This document shows positions 42,817-50,773 of a DNA stretch of 64,000 nt, piece by piece. The notes beneath the pieces were generated by a model. It had not been told where the DNA came from and searched no databases. It saw only the letters and a list, made by a program, of their open reading frames with translations. The DNA is taken from positions 39,866 to 103,865 of the forward strand of contig CALUUT010000022.1 of the NCBI GenBank assembly GCA_944324045.1, read 5' to 3'. Both the position numbers and the translations under genes were made by a program. Source of the stretch: an uncultured Desulfovibrionaceae bacterium (GTDB taxonomy: Bacteria > Desulfobacterota > Desulfovibrionia > Desulfovibrionales > Desulfovibrionaceae). Within the stretch, counting starts at the first letter, position 1, and each line of letters begins with the position of its first letter.

Positions 42817-44624
42817 GCGTATCTGTTTTTGAATGGCATGACTGCTTAGGGCGTATTTCTGTGAAAAAAACTTTTTTGACGGCCTTGCCGCAGCGTCTGG
42901 TTCGTTTCTGGCAACCCAGGTCAGAGTTTGCGGATGCCGAAATGCGGGCGCATTTTTTGAAGTGGTCCGTGGACCTTGGAATCAGCCCTTGGATGGTTGA
43001 ATTTCTCTGGTCCAGAGGATTGCGTTCTCGTTTGGAAATGGATGCGTTTTTATCTCCAAACCTGCGTTATCTTGCGCCGCTTGAATGCTGGCCCGGGGTC
43101 AATGAAGCCGCGGATATCCTTTTTGAGGGAATAACCAGGGGCGAGCCGCTTGTCGTATGGGGCGACTACGATGTAGACGGCGTTACAAGCACCGCCCTGG
43201 TGACGGAGATACTGACCCGGCATGGTGTTGCAGTCAGGCACTATATTCCGAAAAGGACCGGGGAAGGGTATGGACTTAATATCCCGGTCATTGAACGGCT
43301 TTTTGACGAAGGGGCGCGCCTGCTGCTCACGGTGGATTGCGGAGTGTCCGGACATGCGGCCATTGCCCGGGCGCGCGAGCTTGGCATGACCGTGGTCGTT
43401 TCCGACCACCATCTGCCTGACGGCGGCGAGTTGCCGTGCGCGCACGCCATCGTAAATCCGCGGCTTCATGAATGTCCGTGCGCCTCTTTGGCCGGCGTGG
43501 GCGTGGCTTTTTTTCTCATGGCGGCCCTCAATCTCAGGTTGAGCCGCTGGAGCGGCATAAAATTCGATATCCGGCAGGTGCTTGACCTTGTGGCGCTTGG
43601 GACGCTTGCGGATCTTGTCACCATAACCGGACAGAATCGGATATTGGTGAAAAACGGACTGCTTTTGCTGTCCGAGGGCAAGCGTCCAGGCATCGCCGCG
43701 CTTAAGGAAATGGCCGGGATCAGGGGCGCCGCGGAACTTGGAACCATGCAGGTCGTCTTTGGGCTGGCTCCGCGCATCAATGCCGCAGGGCGTTTGGGAG
43801 GAGCGGAAAGCGCGCTTGAGCTATTGCTTTGCGGCAATCATGCGCGGGCGAGCGCGCTTGCTCAGGAACTGGATGCCTTGAACAGAGCCCGACGCGAGGA
43901 GGAGGACCGCATTGTGGTTGAAGCCATGGCTCAGGCGCGGGAGCAGGAAGACCGGGCCGGGCTTGTCCTGTTTCATCCGGACTGGCATCCGGGCGTCATA
44001 GGCATTGTCGCTTCCAGAGTGGTGGAGGCGCACCACAAGCCTACGCTTATTTTCTGTGAAGAGAACGGCTGCTGCAAGGGCTCGGGGCGCAGCATCGACC
44101 CTTTTGACCTTCATGCCGGATTGACCGCCTGTTCGGACCTTTTTATCCGTTTTGGCGGACATCGTCAGGCGGCGGGCATGACCATGCGTCCTGAAAATCT
44201 TGAGGCGCTGAAACAGCGTTTTGATGCGGTTGTCCGGGAGTCTTTGGGCGACCATGCGCCGGCGCCTGTTTTGCCTATTGACTGCGAGTTGGGGTTTGAG
44301 AAGGCGGCGGATTTTGCCTTTCTTAAGGAGCTTGAATTGCTCCAGCCTTTTGGCAACGGCAATCCGGAGCCGGTATTCATGTCGCCGCCGCTTTTTTTAA
44401 AAAGCGTTAAGCCGTTGGGAATGCGCGGGGAGCATGTGTCCCTTGAGCTTGAAGACACACGTTCAGGCATAACATTGAGAGCCAAGGCATGGAGACTTGC
44501 GGAACACTTCCCGGCTTTTATGGTCGATTCGCGCATCTGTATCGCGTATACCCCGCGCATAGACCGCTATAATGGCGTTGCAAATGTTGATTTGCGTCTG
44601 CGGGATTGGAAATGGCTTACATGA
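42813..44624 (+). CDS. recJ: Single-stranded-DNA-specific exonuclease RecJ
   Basis: RecJ degrades single-stranded DNA 5' to 3' in recombination and mismatch repair. The DHH domain has WGDYDVDGVTSTAL, LLTVDCGVSG and VVVSDHHLPDGGELP, the Asp/His set that binds Mn or Mg. The DHHA1 domain follows with GIVASRVVEAHHKPT and GRSIDPFDL, GGHRQAAGMT, and an OB fold at the end. The GTG at 42813 overlaps the previous stop by 4 bases; a GTG at 42861 behind AGGG would give a protein 16 residues shorter. The length, about 600, is usual. Confidence 0.94.
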   Translation: MSVSVFEWHDCLGRISVKKTFLTALPQRLVRFWQPRSEFADAEMRAHFLKWSVDLGISPWMVEFLWSRGLRSRLEMDAFLSPNLRYLAPLECWPGVNEAADILFEGITRGEPLVVWGDYDVDGVTSTALVTEILTRHGVAVRHYIPKRTGEGYGLNIPVIERLFDEGARLLLTVDCGVSGHAAIARARELGMTVVVSDHHLPDGGELPCAHAIVNPRLHECPCASLAGVGVAFFLMAALNLRLSRWSGIKFDIRQVLDLVALGTLADLVTITGQNRILVKNGLLLLSEGKRPGIAALKEMAGIRGAAELGTMQVVFGLAPRINAAGRLGGAESALELLLCGNHARASALAQELDALNRARREEEDRIVVEAMAQAREQEDRAGLVLFHPDWHPGVIGIVASRVVEAHHKPTLIFCEENGCCKGSGRSIDPFDLHAGLTACSDLFIRFGGHRQAAGMTMRPENLEALKQRFDAVVRESLGDHAPAPVLPIDCELGFEKAADFAFLKELELLQPFGNGNPEPVFMSPPLFLKSVKPLGMRGEHVSLELEDTRSGITLRAKAWRLAEHFPAFMVDSRICIAYTPRIDRYNGVANVDLRLRDWKWLT

Positions 44625-44761
44625 TGGACGGCATGGGCATGTTTTGGGGGATAAAGGGTTTTCTCGTTGAAAAAAGCGGATGTTGAACGGCGCGCGTGAG
44701 CAATGGCCGTTTGTTTTAACCGACTCAGCGGTTGCCGGCTCATTCGTAGGATGCAGCTGTT

Positions 44762-44983
44762 GTGGAAATGTTTCTATCCGGCCGGGCGACATGGCGGCGC
44801 GGGTTTGCGTCGTTTTGCCGTATTGCGGCGGCTATCGCTGCCGCTTTCATGTTTGCGGCGAAGAGCGATGGGCCGCGCCATGCGGCGCAACAGCGCCGGA
44901 GCTTTCGCCCGAATCAGAAAGCGCCGTTTCCCGACTGGCGGAATGGGCTTTGTCGCGACCGTCTTGAATCTTTCATTTTATGA
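44762..44983 (+). CDS. Possible small exported or membrane protein (doubtful)
   Basis: In the 495-base spacer 44625-45119 one plus-strand frame of 73 codons looks more protein-like than the others: a short basic start, a hydrophobic Ala-rich stretch (FCRIAAAIAAAFMFAA) like a signal or membrane helix, and a basic polar rest. The ribosome-binding site is weak (GTGGAA) and two other frames are also open here. I do not recognise it. The rest of the spacer shows nothing. Confidence 0.3.
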   Translation: MEMFLSGRATWRRGFASFCRIAAAIAAAFMFAAKSDGPRHAAQQRRSFRPNQKAPFPDWRNGLCRDRLESFIL

Positions 44984-45119
44984 CGTGACAGCCGGTTGAA
45001 TACACTGAGATTTTGCATGGATTTTTTTCGGGGCGCTGATTATTGTTTTTTTGATGCGGCGCGTGCGGTTGCAGTTTTTTGACGGTTAGGGCTTGGGGGG
45101 ATTTTTGGAACGGTTTTTC

Positions 45120-45866
45120 ATGTTGGACATTGCAAAAGAGCTGGGACAGATTTCTCTTTTTGCGAGCCTTTCGGAGCTGCAATGCAGAGACATCGAGTCT
45201 TTTGCGCTTGTCCGGAGCGCGCGAAGGGGCGAATGCGTGTTTGGCCCGAATCGTTTTGAGAAGGGTTTGTATATTGTGCTGAAAGGCCGGATCAAGTTGG
45301 TGCACATCCTTCCGGGAGGGCAGGAGGCGCTGCTGGCCGTGCTGGGCCGGGGCGGATGGTTTGGCGAAGAGTCCGTTCTTGGCAGTGGAGCCCCGGATAC
45401 CGGCGCGTTTGCGCTTGAAGCCGCGGATTATCTGATTCTGCCGAGGCAGCCTTTGATGGAGCGCATAAAAAGCAACAGCCGTCTGAGCATGGATATTCTT
45501 TCTTCTTTATGTCAAAAGCTTCATGAATATGCCAACGCCATCGCCATGTTGCGCGAGTGCGACATGAGCCAGCGTCTGGCCCGGTATCTTCATGACATGA
45601 GCGAACATTGCGATACAGATGGTTTTTTTGGACTCAAGATGCCGAAGTATGTGCTTGCGGCGTATCTGGGAGCGGCGCGGGAGAGCGTTTCCCGATGTTT
45701 GAAATTGATGATTGAGTCAAAGCTTATAGAAATGCGTGGGCAGAGGGTTCGGATTTTGGATGAAAGAGGGCTGCTGACCTTGACATCGCTTAAAGGCATG
45801 CGTCCGGGAGAAGTCATGCCTGGGCCCAAATGCCTGATGCAGGGAAAAAGAAACAGCTCTGCGTGA
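45120..45866 (+). CDS. Crp/Fnr-family transcriptional regulator
   Basis: The 248-residue protein has an N-terminal cyclic-nucleotide-type beta-barrel (about residues 10-120: FEKGLYIVLKGRIKLVHILPGG, GRGGWFGEESVLGSG), a dimerisation helix and a C-terminal winged helix with the recognition helix AARESVSRCLKLMIESKLIE. The glycine-glutamate segment GWFGEES resembles Crp, but the usual phosphate-binding Arg is not evident and the Fnr set of N-terminal cysteines is absent, so the effector is unknown (members of this group sense redox, CO, NO or other signals). ATG at 45120 is chosen over a TTG at 45093. Confidence 0.85.
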   Translation: MLDIAKELGQISLFASLSELQCRDIESFALVRSARRGECVFGPNRFEKGLYIVLKGRIKLVHILPGGQEALLAVLGRGGWFGEESVLGSGAPDTGAFALEAADYLILPRQPLMERIKSNSRLSMDILSSLCQKLHEYANAIAMLRECDMSQRLARYLHDMSEHCDTDGFFGLKMPKYVLAAYLGAARESVSRCLKLMIESKLIEMRGQRVRILDERGLLTLTSLKGMRPGEVMPGPKCLMQGKRNSSA

Positions 45867-45886
45867 GATTTTCTTGGTGAAAAGAC

Positions 45887-45915
45887 TTGACGACACTCGT
45901 GGGTTAGGCTAAATG
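45887..45915 (+). promoter_or_regulatory. Candidate promoter of tRNA-Val
   Basis: TTGACG (45887-45892), a 17-base spacer and TAAATG (45910-45915) lie 24 bases ahead of the tRNA. The -35 is good, the -10 moderate. Confidence 0.4.
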
Positions 45916-45938
45916 ACTCTCCTGCTTTGGCAGAATGT

Positions 45939-46013
45939 AGGCGCGTAGCTCAGGGGGAGAGCACTGCCTTGACACGGAAGGGGTCAGCAGTTCAAAGCTG
46001 CTCGTGCCTACCA
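45939..46013 (+). tRNA. tRNA-Val (anticodon GAC)
   Basis: The 75-base gene folds as a cloverleaf: acceptor stem AGGCGCG (45939-45945) with CGTGCCT (46003-46009), D stem GCTC/GAGC, anticodon loop TTGACAC with GAC at 45971-45973, T arm AGCAG-TTCAAAG-CTGCT and an encoded CCA end. The anticodon stem CTGCC/GGAAG has a G-A mismatch in its middle pair. Identity as valine is from the anticodon. It precedes thrS by 70 bases and ends in its own terminator. Confidence 0.93.
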
Positions 46014-46028
46014 TCCCAGACTCAAAAA

Positions 46029-46051
46029 GGGAGGCCGTTGCCTCCCTTTTT
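46029..46051 (+). terminator. Intrinsic terminator of tRNA-Val
   Basis: GGGAGGC (46029-46035) and GCCTCCC (46040-46046) pair around CGTT, preceded by five A and followed by five T residues. Confidence 0.9.
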
Positions 46052-46083
46052 ACGTATTGGCGAATGAGAATGAGGAGCCCGCC

Positions 46084-48018
46084 ATGAATGTGCGTATTGA
46101 GGGACAGGAACATCAAGTTGTGGAAGGGACAACCTGCGCCCAGGCGTTGAAAGAGGCGCTGAGCGGAAAGAAATTCAAGAACGCCCTTGCTGTTTTTTGC
46201 GGGGGGGCGATGCTTGACCTTGCGGTTCCTGTTCCTGCGGATTGCGCCGAGCTTGTTCCCGTGTACGCCGATTCTTCCGAGGGGCTTGCGCTTTTGCGCC
46301 ATTCGGCCGCCCATGTCATGGCGGCCGCGGTCAAACGTCTGTTTCCTGGTGTCAAAGTTCCAATTGGCCCGTCTATTGAGAACGGATTTTATTATGACTT
46401 TGATGCTCCCCGCGCCTTTACACCGGACGATTTTCCCGCCATTGAAGCGGAGATGAAGAAAATTGTGTCCGAGGCCGCGCCGTTTGAGCGCACTGTCGTT
46501 TCCAAAAAAGAAGCGGCGGAGCTGTTCGCGGGCATGGGCGAAACCTATAAAGTTGAAATTATTAATGAATTGCCGGGAGATACGGCGACGTTGTACCGCT
46601 GCGGTGATTTTATCGATTTGTGCCGCGGCCCGCACATTCCTGATACAGGGCGCATAAAGGCGTTCAAGCTTCTTTCCGTGGCTGGCGCGTATTGGCGGGG
46701 GGATGAGAAAAATCCCATGCTGTCGCGGATATATGCCACGGCGTTTCAGGATGAAAAAGCGCTTTCAGCGTATCTTTTCAGGCTTGAAGAAGCAAAACGC
46801 CGCGACCACAGAAAGTTGGGCCGGGAACTCGATCTGTTCGATTTTCACGAAGATGTGGCCCCAGGCATGGTTTTCTGGCATCCTAAAGGGATGCTCGTGC
46901 GCACCATTATTGAAGACTTTTTGCGCAAGGAACACCTGAAGCGCGGCTACGAGATAGTGCAGGGTCCCCAGCTTTTACGCCGGGAATTGTGGGAAAAGTC
47001 CGGGCACTATGACAATTATCGTGAAAATATGTACTTCACGGTCATTGATGACGACAATTACGGGATCAAGCCCATGAACTGTCTTGCGCACATGCTGATT
47101 TTCGGCAGCGCCGTGCGCAGTTATCGCGATCTGCCTGTGCGGTATTTTGAACTGGGCGTCGTGCATAGGCATGAAAAGAGCGGAGTCATGCATGGCCTTT
47201 TGCGGGTCCGGCAGTTCACGCAGGATGACGCGCACATCATTTGCCGTCCGGATCAACTGGAAGATGAAATCATCGGCGTCATGCAGCTGATACGCGATTT
47301 GTTTGCGCTGTTTGAATTTGACTACAAGATTGCGGTGTCAACCCGTCCGGCAAAGTCCATCGGCTCTGATGAGGATTGGGAACGCGCCACAAACGCCCTG
47401 ATCAAGGCTGTGGAGCGCGCTGGATTGCCTTATGTGGTCAATGAGGGCGACGGCGCTTTTTATGGACCGAAAATCGACGTCCGGCTGACGGACAGTCTGG
47501 GGCGCGAATGGCAGTGCTCGACCATTCAATGCGATTTCACTTTGCCTGTGCGTTTTGATCTTGGGTATATCGGTGCGGATGGAGAGCGGCATCGTCCTGT
47601 TATGGTGCATCGGGCCATTCTGGGGTCGCTGGAGCGCTTTATCGGTGTTTTCATCGAGCATTGCGCGGGGGCGTTTCCTGCTTGGGTCGCGCCGGTGCAG
47701 GCGCGCATCCTGACGGTTACCGACGCCCAGGCCGAATGGGCCGCACAGGCTCGCGCGTTTCTTGCCGAGTCCGGAATACGGGCGGAGGCGGACTTGCGCA
47801 ACGAGAAGCTTGGCTATAAGGTGCGCGAGGCTCAGGTGCAGAAAATACCCTATATTCTTGTGATTGGAGATAAGGAAGTTGAGGCTCGCGGCGTGAATGT
47901 CCGTTTGCGCTCAGGAGAAAACCTTGGCTTCAAGTCCCTTGACGAGGTTGCGTCTCTCATCAAGGCGGATTGTGAAACACCTTTCAAACGCGGAGGAATG
48001 CGCTATACTTTCTCCTAG
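46084..48018 (+). CDS. thrS: Threonyl-tRNA synthetase
   Basis: The 644-residue enzyme has the usual order: TGS domain (about residues 1-60), second additional/editing domain with [16 protein letters not shown] and its zinc-type His/Cys residues ([10 protein letters not shown]), the class II core with motif 2 ([28 protein letters not shown], about 350-380) and motif 3 ([13 protein letters not shown]), and the anticodon-binding domain (about 540-640). It charges tRNA-Thr. GAGGAG stands 7 bases ahead of the ATG at 46084. Its last codons overlap the likely infC start by 14 bases, the classical thrS-infC-rpmI-rplT order. Confidence 0.97.
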   Translation: MNVRIEGQEHQVVEGTTCAQALKEALSGKKFKNALAVFCGGAMLDLAVPVPADCAELVPVYADSSEGLALLRHSAAHVMAAAVKRLFPGVKVPIGPSIENGFYYDFDAPRAFTPDDFPAIEAEMKKIVSEAAPFERTVVSKKEAAELFAGMGETYKVEIINELPGDTATLYRCGDFIDLCRGPHIPDTGRIKAFKLLSVAGAYWRGDEKNPMLSRIYATAFQDEKALSAYLFRLEEAKRRDHRKLGRELDLFDFHEDVAPGMVFWHPKGMLVRTIIEDFLRKEHLKRGYEIVQGPQLLRRELWEKSGHYDNYRENMYFTVIDDDNYGIKPMNCLAHMLIFGSAVRSYRDLPVRYFELGVVHRHEKSGVMHGLLRVRQFTQDDAHIICRPDQLEDEIIGVMQLIRDLFALFEFDYKIAVSTRPAKSIGSDEDWERATNALIKAVERAGLPYVVNEGDGAFYGPKIDVRLTDSLGREWQCSTIQCDFTLPVRFDLGYIGADGERHRPVMVHRAILGSLERFIGVFIEHCAGAFPAWVAPVQARILTVTDAQAEWAAQARAFLAESGIRAEADLRNEKLGYKVREAQVQKIPYILVIGDKEVEARGVNVRLRSGENLGFKSLDEVASLIKADCETPFKRGGMRYTFS

Positions 48019-48556
48019 TAACAGGCCCCGGCGTAATGAGCCGAGCGATGGAGTGCGTCGCAATGAGCAGATCCGCGCGCGTGAAGTGCGGGTCATTGGC
48101 CCGGAAAGCGAACAACTTGGAATCTTGTCCCGTAATGAGGCCATCGCCATGGCTAAGGAACACGGCATGGACCTGGTCGAAGTCGCGGCGACAGCCGATC
48201 CGCCGGTATGTCGTATAATGGATTACGGGCGTTTCAAGTATGAAGCTCAAAAAAAGAAGCAGGAAGCCAAGAAACGGCAGACTGTCATTCAGATAAAAGA
48301 AATCAAACTGCGTCCGAAAACGGATGATCATGATTTTGACACAAAAGTGAAACATGTGCGCCGCTTTTTGGAAGATGGCGACCGTTGCAAGGTGACTATT
48401 TTCTTCCGTGGGCGTGAAATTGTGCATAAAGATCGTGGCATGGCCGTGCTTGAGCGCGTGATTGAAGAAACCAAAGATGTGGGAAAAGTCGATCAGGAAC
48501 CAAGGACTGAAGGCCGCACCCTGCAAATGATGCTTGCGCCGTTGCCTAAAAAATGA
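48005..48556 (+). CDS. infC: Translation initiation factor IF-3, probable ATA start
   Basis: IF-3 keeps ribosomal subunits apart and proofreads start codons. The N-domain has [24 protein letters not shown], the linker is Lys-rich ([14 protein letters not shown]) and the C-domain follows with [27 protein letters not shown] and [16 protein letters not shown]. No ATG, GTG or TTG is well placed at the N-terminus. A strong GGAGG at 47992-47996 lies 8 bases before an in-frame ATA at 48005, which would give 183 residues. Rare start codons are known in infC and allow IF-3 to repress its own translation. A GTG at 48053 with a weak site is the alternative. Confidence 0.9.
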   Translation: MLSPSNRPRRNEPSDGVRRNEQIRAREVRVIGPESEQLGILSRNEAIAMAKEHGMDLVEVAATADPPVCRIMDYGRFKYEAQKKKQEAKKRQTVIQIKEIKLRPKTDDHDFDTKVKHVRRFLEDGDRCKVTIFFRGREIVHKDRGMAVLERVIEETKDVGKVDQEPRTEGRTLQMMLAPLPKK

Positions 48557-48689
48557 GGCAACGGGCGTGCCTTTTGCTGGCGCGCTTCAATCAGGTCACG
48601 ATTTTGGACTTGATTCCCGTCGCGATTTGGCGCATTATCCTCCGGCCTGAAAGGATGGACGGTGAAGCGTCAAGCCCGATTCAGGCGAA

Positions 48690-48758
48690 TTCCCCGGTGG
48701 TGATCTAAAAACCGGGAACGTATATCCGGCAAGGTTTCAACCTTTTCGGTCAAGGAGG
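48690..48758 (+). promoter_or_regulatory. Structured leader of rpmI with a possible ribosome-binding-site switch
   Basis: In the 209-base infC-rpmI spacer, TTCCCCGGT (48690-48698) pairs with ACCGGGAA (48711-48718) with one bulge. Then AAGGTT (48731-48736) pairs with AACCTT (48739-48744). The CCTT (48741-48744) can alternatively pair with AAGG (48752-48755) of the rpmI ribosome-binding site AAGGAGG. Ribosomal protein L20 is known to repress the rpmI-rplT mRNA in other bacteria; this could be such a target. Confidence 0.4.
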
Positions 48759-48765
48759 AGCAACA

Positions 48766-48963
48766 ATGCCCAAGATCAAAACAAGACGCGCGGCTGCCAA
48801 GCGGTTTACCGTGACCGGAACGGGGAAGTTCCGGCGCCGCAAGCAGAATCTGCGCCACATTTTGACCAAAAAGAACGCCAAACGCCGTATGCGCCTTGGC
48901 CAGTCCGCGATTGTGGATCAGGCCAATGAAAAGGCCGTGCAGCGTATGATGCCTTACGCCTAG
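48766..48963 (+). CDS. rpmI: 50S ribosomal protein L35
   Basis: The 65-residue basic protein matches L35: MPKIKTRRAAAKRFTVTGTGKFRRRKQ, HILTKKNAKRRMRLGQ and the short end. It is a structural protein of the large subunit. It has a near-perfect ribosome-binding site (AAGGAGG) that may be masked by the leader structure just upstream, and it is followed by rplT 119 bases later. Confidence 0.97.
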   Translation: MPKIKTRRAAAKRFTVTGTGKFRRRKQNLRHILTKKNAKRRMRLGQSAIVDQANEKAVQRMMPYA

Positions 48964-49082
48964 GGCTTTTTTACGCTTCCGGCGTTTTAGGGTAGGCCGG
49001 GAAAGGTTCCCGGCATGGCGAAACAGCGCCCCGTTGGCTTGTCTCTCGCCTCACGGGGTCGAGAATTGTTGGAGGTTCATCC

Positions 49083-49436
49083 ATGCGTGTGAAGAGAGGA
49101 CTTGCCGCTCATCGTCGGCACAAAAGGTATCTGGATGCGGCCAAAGGTTTTCGCGGAGGCCGCAGCCGTTTGTATCGTATCGCCCGCGAAGCTGTAGAGC
49201 GTTCGCTTGTTTACTCCTATCGGGACCGGAAGGTCAGAAAGCGTGAATTCCGCAAGTTGTGGATTTTACGCATAAACGCGGGAGTCCGTCAGTATGGTCT
49301 GTCTTACAGCAAGTTCATTCACGGACTGAAGCTTGCGGGTATAGCGCTTGACCGTAAAATTATGGCGGACCTGGCCGTGCGTTCCAAGGATGACTTTGCC
49401 AAGTTGGTTGAACTGGTTAAATCTCAACTTAAGTAA
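49083..49436 (+). CDS. rplT: 50S ribosomal protein L20
   Basis: The 117-residue protein starts [39 protein letters not shown] in L20 style and continues with [42 protein letters not shown]20 is needed early in 50S assembly and represses its own operon in other bacteria. TTGGAGG precedes the ATG, and pheS follows 11 bases after the stop. Confidence 0.97.
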   Translation: MRVKRGLAAHRRHKRYLDAAKGFRGGRSRLYRIAREAVERSLVYSYRDRKVRKREFRKLWILRINAGVRQYGLSYSKFIHGLKLAGIALDRKIMADLAVRSKDDFAKLVELVKSQLK

Positions 49437-49447
49437 GTAGGATTGCC

Positions 49448-50485
49448 ATGGATAGCATCCATGCGCTGGAAAGCCTGGCTCCGGACCTTGAAAAAGGCTT
49501 GAGCCAGGCTTCCAGTTTACAGGAGTTAGAGGAACTGCGGGTGGCCTTCTTGGGCCGCAAGGGCAAGCTTGCCCAGATCATGGCTTCTTTGCCGCAGATC
49601 GAGCCGGACAAACGTCCGCTTGTGGGCAAGAAGGCCAATGAGATTAAGGAAAAGCTGGGGGCGCTTTTTGACGCCCGAAAGGCGTTTCTTGACAAGGCGG
49701 CGGAAGAGGCGGCGCTTTCCCGTTTTGACCCGACTGTGCCCGGGCGCGCTCCGTGGCGCGGAACGCTGCATCCCATTACTTTGGTCATGTCCGAGGTCGT
49801 GTCCATATTGGAGAATCTGGGATATGACGTGGCCACAGGGCCTGAAGTCGAGACGGACTATCACAACTCTGAAGCCCTGAATATGCCAAAGGATCATCCG
49901 GCGCGGGACATGCAGGATACTCTTTATATTTCGCCGTCCGTGCTGTTGCGCACGCACACTTCCCCCATGCAGGTCCGCTCCATGCTTGCGCGCAAACCGC
50001 CGCTTGCGGTGATTGCCCCCGGCAAGGTATACCGGCGCGATTCCGACCTGACGCATACGCCCATGTTCCACCAGATTGAAGGCCTGCTTGTGGATCGCGG
50101 CGTCAGTTTTGCAGATTTGCGCGGCACGCTTACGGCGCTTGTACGTCAGATTTTCGGCGCGGATACCCGGGTGCGTTTTCGGCCGAGCTTTTTCCCCTTT
50201 ACGGAGCCGTCCGCGGAAGTGGATATCTCCTGTGTTTTGTGCAAAGGCGCAGGCCATGTAAACGGCGAACCGTGCCGGGTGTGCAAGCAGACAGGCTGGG
50301 TGGAGATTTTGGGCTGCGGCGCGGTTGATCCCAATGTGTTCAAGGCTGTGAATATAGATTCTGAAGAATGGACGGGCTTTGCTTTTGGAATGGGCGTGGA
50401 ACGTATCGCCATGTTGAAGTATGGAGCATCTGATTTGCGGATGTTTTTTGAAAACGACATACGGTTCCTGCATCAATTCCGCTAG
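49448..50485 (+). CDS. pheS: Phenylalanyl-tRNA synthetase, alpha subunit
   Basis: The 345-residue catalytic subunit has an N-terminal coiled coil (about residues 10-85) and the class II core: [33 protein letters not shown] (motif 2 region around residues 175-200), [20 protein letters not shown], and motif 3 [17 protein letters not shown]. With PheT it forms the alpha2-beta2 enzyme. It follows rplT closely and precedes pheT by 288 bases; that spacer shows no convincing gene or terminator, and may carry an internal promoter or processing site. Confidence 0.97.
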   Translation: MDSIHALESLAPDLEKGLSQASSLQELEELRVAFLGRKGKLAQIMASLPQIEPDKRPLVGKKANEIKEKLGALFDARKAFLDKAAEEAALSRFDPTVPGRAPWRGTLHPITLVMSEVVSILENLGYDVATGPEVETDYHNSEALNMPKDHPARDMQDTLYISPSVLLRTHTSPMQVRSMLARKPPLAVIAPGKVYRRDSDLTHTPMFHQIEGLLVDRGVSFADLRGTLTALVRQIFGADTRVRFRPSFFPFTEPSAEVDISCVLCKGAGHVNGEPCRVCKQTGWVEILGCGAVDPNVFKAVNIDSEEWTGFAFGMGVERIAMLKYGASDLRMFFENDIRFLHQFR

Positions 50486-50773
50486 GAGCAATCGCGCGAC
50501 AACGCCGATGCTTGCACATTCCTGTTTTTGGCGGTTCATGGCGCGCCTGGAAAAACACTTTTTTCGGTTTCCGGGCGGCGTGCGCCATGTGCGGCAGGAA
50601 GTGCAAGCGGCGTACAGTCGTCTTTTCTCTTTACGCTATGCCGCGTGAGCATGAAAAATGCGCCCGGGCATTGCTTTTCTGCCGGCGTTGCATCGTTTTT
50701 TGTCCTGATTTGTGAAAACAGCGTATGCTGTTGCGCTGTGGATTATAAATGTAATTCGCTCTAGGAGCATGTC

